Part shown: piece by piece, positions 63,773 to 64,000 of the stretch
Position numbering within the stretch: the first letter of the stretch is position 1
How the letters are laid out: every line of letters starts with the position of its first letter
Assembly: GCA_026874595.1 (NCBI GenBank)
Contig: CM049307.1
Coordinates: 59,958,870-60,022,869, forward strand
Reading direction: 5' to 3'
Source: Sipunculus nudus
Taxonomy: Eukaryota > Annelida > Sipuncula > Golfingiida > Sipunculidae
Length of the DNA stretch: 64,000 bases
Translations under genes and position numbers: made by a program
Notes under the pieces: model-generated
Seen by the model: only the letters and a program-made list of their open reading frames with translations
Told to the model about the DNA's origin: nothing
The model's database searches: none

Positions 63773-63940
63773 ATATGACTTATGTTTAAAATTAATTATG
63801 GCAACTTTATATAGACTTTTGATATTAAGTAGTACATTATTTATACTAAGTATATATTATTTGTAGCTAAGACGATCTAAAGTGCAGGCTCCAGTAGATG
63901 GCGGGGGAACGTCCAAAGTTGAATATAGGACAAGCAAGAG
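42446..63940 (+). CDS. prolyl 4-hydroxylase subunit alpha-like, N-terminal 359 residues (eight exons)
   Basis: Exons are 42446-42612, 58155-58306, 60814-60972, 61581-61741, 62526-62577, 62855-62997, 63289-63459 and 63867-63940. Together they give 359 codons plus two bases, open throughout. Residues 1-18 are a hydrophobic signal peptide, as expected for an ER-lumen enzyme. Residues 19-110 match the P4HA N-terminal dimerisation region (AEAERRLGKDLMDYV, HPVHAYLLVKRLSAEW). Residues 114-245 match the peptide-substrate-binding TPR domain (DLTGAAEALIRLQHTY, SDCYELGKAAAELDKDDY). Residues 290-359 align with the segment leading into the dioxygenase domain (RCRYVWV, RVVVFHDVITDKEI, LRRSKVQ). The family hydroxylates prolines in collagen-like sequences using Fe(II), 2-oxoglutarate and ascorbate, normally with protein disulfide isomerase as beta subunit. 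The catalytic HxD...H...K residues lie beyond the window. Invertebrates carry many P4HA paralogues, so no symbol is given. Confidence 0.88.
43333..43373. repeat. TA microsatellite
   Basis: About 19 TA dinucleotides in intron 1 of the P4HA-like gene. Confidence 0.85.
44586..44873 (-). repeat. single diverged unit of the GGTGGCGCCACC repeat
   Basis: GTGGCGCCACCTACAAT at 44588 is followed by AAAGCTCATATCTCAGGAGT and TGAGCTGAAATTTTGCATGT. These are the complements of TGAGATATGAGCTT and ACATGCAAAATTT in the 5.7-7.2 kb array. The unit ends at GGTAGCGCCATCTG, exactly where the AACCAAT element starts. Confidence 0.5.
44874..45908. mobile_element. TIR-bounded array of AACCAAT/ATTGGTT micro-palindromes (1035 bp)
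   Basis: The ends CACTCAAAAAACAGATTGGT and the complement of ACCAATCTGTTTTTGAGTG form a near-perfect inverted repeat. Between them, tens of ACCAA and TTGGT motifs alternate in orientation every 10-25 bases. Many pair into short perfect palindromes such as AACCAATTTAATTGGTT or CCAATTTGGTTGG. Flanks are TG on each side (perhaps TGCA), so the duplication length is unsure. A tRNA-type SINE interrupts the array. No coding region is present. Confidence 0.65.
45355..45595 (+). mobile_element. tRNA-derived SINE inside the AACCAAT array
   Basis: The A box TGGCTGAGGGG (45397-45407) and B box GGTTCGAGTCC (45440-45450) match the polymerase III consensus with normal spacing. A non-tRNA body of about 140 bp follows. 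TCAGAC occurs just before the left end (45349-45354, or alternatively 45371-45376) and just after the right end (45596-45601), a likely short target duplication. AACCAAT motifs stop at one border and resume at the other, so the SINE inserted into the older element. Confidence 0.7.
46786..47086 (-). mobile_element. Harbinger-like MITE, copy B
   Basis: The ends GG(T)AAAAG...AAAGGTATGGTTCTCAGG and AAGTGCCTGAGAACTATA...TTGCC are flanked by TAA on both sides (46783-46785 and 47087-47089). The interior matches the other copies (ATTTTTATCGAAACATAT, GCCTGTTGAGCTAAACAA). Orientation is opposite to copies A and C. Confidence 0.68.
47395..47665. repeat. diverged copy of one arm of the fold-back at 56688-57208
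   Basis: CATGGCTGTCGG, ACTTGCCTGCCTCTCCCATG, GCTTATTGCGTGAAAAGCG, GGTAACAAATGAAACGGAAATT and AGCGATTGTG-type blocks occur in the same order as in the right arm of that element. It is a decayed relative. Confidence 0.4.
47690..48015 (+). repeat. dispersed repeat 'CCCCGTTCGTGTG', copy 1
   Basis: It starts TTCATCCCCGTTCGTGTGTG and continues through ATGAACGGAATCTCATGAAA, GTGGGTCCGGCACATGATTC, GTACAGTCACTTATGCACGA and GGGAGCATCCCACAA. Other copies are at 50985-51262 (minus), 54690-54885 (plus, partial), 57270-57870 (plus, split by an insertion) and 58363-58640 (plus). The class is unknown. Confidence 0.6.
48650..48795. repeat. ATATT-type AT minisatellite
   Basis: TATAT/TATTA units of five bases are repeated with small changes, with an imperfect inverted symmetry. 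Confidence 0.75.
48922..49243. mobile_element. Mutator-like MITE, copy 2
   Basis: CGCACTCCTCATGTAGCGGT on the left mirrors ACCGCTGCATGTGTA on the right. Subterminal TTTTAACCGCTGCTTTGAAT and CAAAGCAGCGGTTAAAACAA match copy 1 at 3491-3803 closely. The flanking target duplication has decayed. Confidence 0.62.
49851..50192 (+). mobile_element. Harbinger-like MITE, copy C
   Basis: GGCCAAAAAAATAAGGTTTG at the left and CACACCTTTCATTTTTTTTA at the right are inverted ends. The interior matches copy A (AGAAATCAATGCGGGCGGGC; CTTGAAAGAAATGTCCGAG). Its target site is not clean: CAA on the left, TTA on the right. Confidence 0.6.
50985..51262 (-). repeat. dispersed repeat 'CCCCGTTCGTGTG', copy 2
   Basis: This is the reverse complement of the family. 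GTTCACCCCCGTCCGTTCGT is expanded into a long GTGTGTG run. ATAAACGGAATCTCACAAAA, CCGGATCATGTGCC and the remaining blocks follow in order. Confidence 0.55.
52500..52790 (-). mobile_element. Harbinger-like MITE, copy D
   Basis: GGCAAAAA...AAAGGTATGGTTTTCAGG and CTGACAACCATACCTTATTT...GGCC are inverted ends, flanked by TAA on both sides (52497-52499 and 52791-52793). It is the best-preserved copy. Confidence 0.75.
54690..54885 (+). repeat. dispersed repeat 'CCCCGTTCGTGTG', copy 3 (3' part)
   Basis: It begins inside the family at GTGTGGATCCGGAACATGAT and ends with TTGCATTTCTTACAATGCAG. The 5' third is missing. Confidence 0.5.
56110..56491. mobile_element. fold-back element (382 bp, 10-bp direct flanks)
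   Basis: Arms of about 130 bp are nearly perfect inverted copies. The ends are TAGTCTCTCCAACAGACGCC and, inverted on the right, GGCGTCTGTTGGAGAGACTA. CCTTAAGTTC flanks both sides (56100-56109 and 56492-56501). Long arms and a 9-10-bp duplication suggest a Mutator-like or Foldback type. High arm identity implies recent activity or gene conversion. Confidence 0.75.
56688..57208. mobile_element. fold-back element (about 520 bp, 7-8-bp TSD)
   Basis: Arms of about 180 bp run inward from ACAAGCGCTTGAA on the left and the complement of CACAGGCGCTTGAA on the right. They share TTAGTGTAGATTTCGGTTAA, TACTTTTCTGGGTCATTT, CACTATATGG and GAGATAGGCAGGCAAGAAGC. GTTAGACC flanks both sides (56680-56687 and 57209-57216). 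The class is uncertain; the duplication length would fit hAT. Confidence 0.65.
57270..57870 (+). repeat. dispersed repeat 'CCCCGTTCGTGTG', copy 4, split by insertion
   Basis: GTGAATGCAAACACGATTGG and GGGAGCATCCCGCAA lie to the left of the inserted element at 57355-57800. GAATGCTTATTTCTAGATTT lies to the right. Together they restore the order seen in copy 1 at 47690-48015. Confidence 0.55.
57355..57800. mobile_element. Mutator-like MITE, copy 3 (446 bp, 9-bp TSD, partly dimeric)
   Basis: CTGCTCACGCAGCGGTTATA and the complement of TGTACATCCGCTGCGTGAGG are the ends. GCTTTCCTT flanks both sides (57346-57354 and 57801-57809). The interior holds an extra internal end (TGTATAACCGCTGCGTAAGG at about 57615), followed by a reversed half-copy. 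The element therefore looks like a whole copy plus a half copy. Confidence 0.68.
58155..58306 (+). CDS. P4HA-like exon 2
   Basis: A TTGCAG acceptor and GTGAGG donor bracket 152 nt encoding residues 56-106. EYLSHPVHAYLLVKRLSAEW is the most conserved block of the P4HA N-terminal domain (compare the family pattern HP-x-x-AF/Y-x-L-x-KRL-x-x-EW). NKT near the exon end is a possible N-glycosylation site. Confidence 0.9.
58363..58640 (+). repeat. dispersed repeat 'CCCCGTTCGTGTG', copy 5
   Basis: TTCACCCCCGTTCGTGTGTA, GTGAACGGAATCAGATGAAA, GTGGGTCCGGTTCATGATTT and GGTGAATGCAAACAAAAATG follow the family order. It lies in intron 2 of the P4HA-like gene, just after exon 2. Confidence 0.55.
59731..60080. 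mobile_element. pogo/Tigger-like MITE (350 bp)
   Basis: CAGTAGAGCGTCGTTTAA and the inverted TTAACGACGCTCTACTG are ends of the type seen in pogo/Tigger elements. The right flank is TA and the left AA, so the TA duplication would have one change. It lies in intron 2 of the P4HA-like gene. Confidence 0.6.
60814..60972 (+). CDS. P4HA-like exon 3
   Basis: CTGCAG acceptor and GTACAC donor. It encodes residues 107-159, including PEDLTGAAEALIRLQHTYSM, the family block with GAA-x-AL-x-RLQ-x-TY that precedes the substrate-binding domain. The exon is visibly more GC-rich than the flanking introns. Confidence 0.9.
61581..61741 (+). CDS. P4HA-like exon 4, TPR substrate-binding domain
   Basis: GCCCAG acceptor and GTGAGT donor. 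Residues 160-213 begin ASDCYELGKAAAELDKDDY, matching the family block x-x-DC-x-ELG. The helices bind proline-rich peptide substrate. A tyrosine-rich face, as in known P4HA TPR domains, is suggested by Tyr in DCYEL, DDYAI and EAYFQW. Confidence 0.9.
61961..62228 (-). mobile_element. Harbinger-like MITE, copy E
   Basis: GGCCAAAAAA...GGAGTGGTTCTCAGGCACC and TTTTATTTGGCC form inverted ends, flanked by TTA on both sides (61958-61960 and 62229-62231). It lies in intron 4 of the P4HA-like gene. Confidence 0.7.
62526..62577 (+). CDS. P4HA-like exon 5 (52 nt)
   Basis: The short exon between TTTAAG and GTAAAT encodes VGNADCGMKYTKEWLKA plus one base. It corresponds to the TPR helix pair of the family with the pattern G-x-x-x-x-A-x-x-x-T-x-x-LL. 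The phase fits exons 4 and 6 exactly. Confidence 0.83.
62855..62997 (+). CDS. P4HA-like exon 6, linker with GGTGGCGCCACC palindrome
   Basis: ATCCAG acceptor and GTAAGA donor; residues 231-278. It starts EPKNAKAKQIKKELSKMQ, the end of the TPR domain. A variable linker KGVAPPVSATEKESDD follows, then YKRLCKED, equivalent to the family YE-x-LCR-x-E motif. The linker codons contain a 12-bp palindrome shared with the repeats at 5.7-7.2 and 27.3-28.5 kb. Confidence 0.87.
63289..63459 (+). CDS. P4HA-like exon 7
   Basis: CACAG acceptor and GTGCGT donor; 57 codons, phase 0 to 0. Residues 279-335 contain LRCRYVWVRTWRHLLPLREE and VVVFHDVITDKEISYILNMA. They align with the family LFCRY...P-x-K-x-E-x-x-x-x-P-x-I-x-x-FHD-x-x-SD-x-EI segment just before the double-stranded beta-helix. 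A TA microsatellite follows at once in the intron. Confidence 0.9.
63473..63532. repeat. TA microsatellite
   Basis: About 29 TA dinucleotides starting some 14 bases after the donor of P4HA-like exon 7. Confidence 0.9.
63724..63770. repeat. TA microsatellite
   Basis: About 23 TA dinucleotides in the same intron as the previous run. Confidence 0.9.
63867..63940 (+). CDS. P4HA-like exon 8, last exon visible
   Basis: TTGTAG acceptor and AG|GTCAGA donor. It encodes LRRSKVQAPVDGGGTSKVEY and RTSK plus two bases of a probable Ser codon, matching the family stretch LRRA-x-V-x-x-x-x-TG...YR-S/T-SK-S. The catalytic domain continues to the right of the window. Confidence 0.87.
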
Positions 63941-64000
63941 GTCAGAGGTTATATACAAAACTCTTTCTTACCTTAATAGCATATACTACACTATTGTAAA

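Overview
The window is nuclear DNA of an animal. Genes are split by GT-AG introns, introns are long and AT-rich, and most of the sequence is non-coding and full of short inverted-repeat transposable elements, tandem repeats and TA microsatellites. The repeat style (complex repeats ending in GACGGACG or CAAACAGA tails, ACCTTTGACCTTTGACC blocks) resembles marine lophotrochozoans such as molluscs. That placement is inference; I cannot name a species.

Two protein-coding genes are supported, head to head. On the minus strand, six coding exons (33581 down to 21064) encode the first 246 residues of a tetratricopeptide-repeat protein that best fits the N-terminal TPR domain of the ZC3H7A/B family (CCCH zinc finger, RNA-binding). 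Its remaining exons were not found and probably lie to the left of the window. On the plus strand, eight exons (42446 to 63940) encode the first 359 residues of a prolyl 4-hydroxylase alpha subunit (P4HA family): signal peptide, N-terminal dimerisation region, TPR peptide-substrate-binding domain and the beginning of the C-terminal region. The catalytic dioxygenase core lies to the right of the window. Reading frame is kept across every junction in both models. Intron 1 of the P4HA gene is about 15.5 kb.

Layout: 1-5.3 kb holds complex tandem repeats, a palindromic CCTAGG-type array and a Mutator-like MITE. 5.3-7.2 kb holds a Harbinger-like MITE and a 279-bp higher-order repeat. 7.2-21 kb is AT-rich with minisatellites, a TA-flanked pogo/mariner-type element, hAT-like elements and a tRNA-like SINE. 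21-33.6 kb is the ZC3H7-like gene, whose introns carry hAT-type elements and a second copy of the 279-bp repeat. 33.6-42.4 kb is intergenic, with a long fold-back element and a GC-rich TIR element. 42.4-64 kb is the P4HA-like gene, whose first intron carries a large AACCAAT fold-back array invaded by a SINE, several Harbinger-like MITEs and a cluster of three different inverted-repeat elements at 56.1-57.8 kb.

The transposon calls rest on terminal inverted repeats and target-site duplications read directly from the sequence. No transposase gene is visible, so all appear non-autonomous. No CRISPR array, operon, rRNA or convincing functional tRNA was found.
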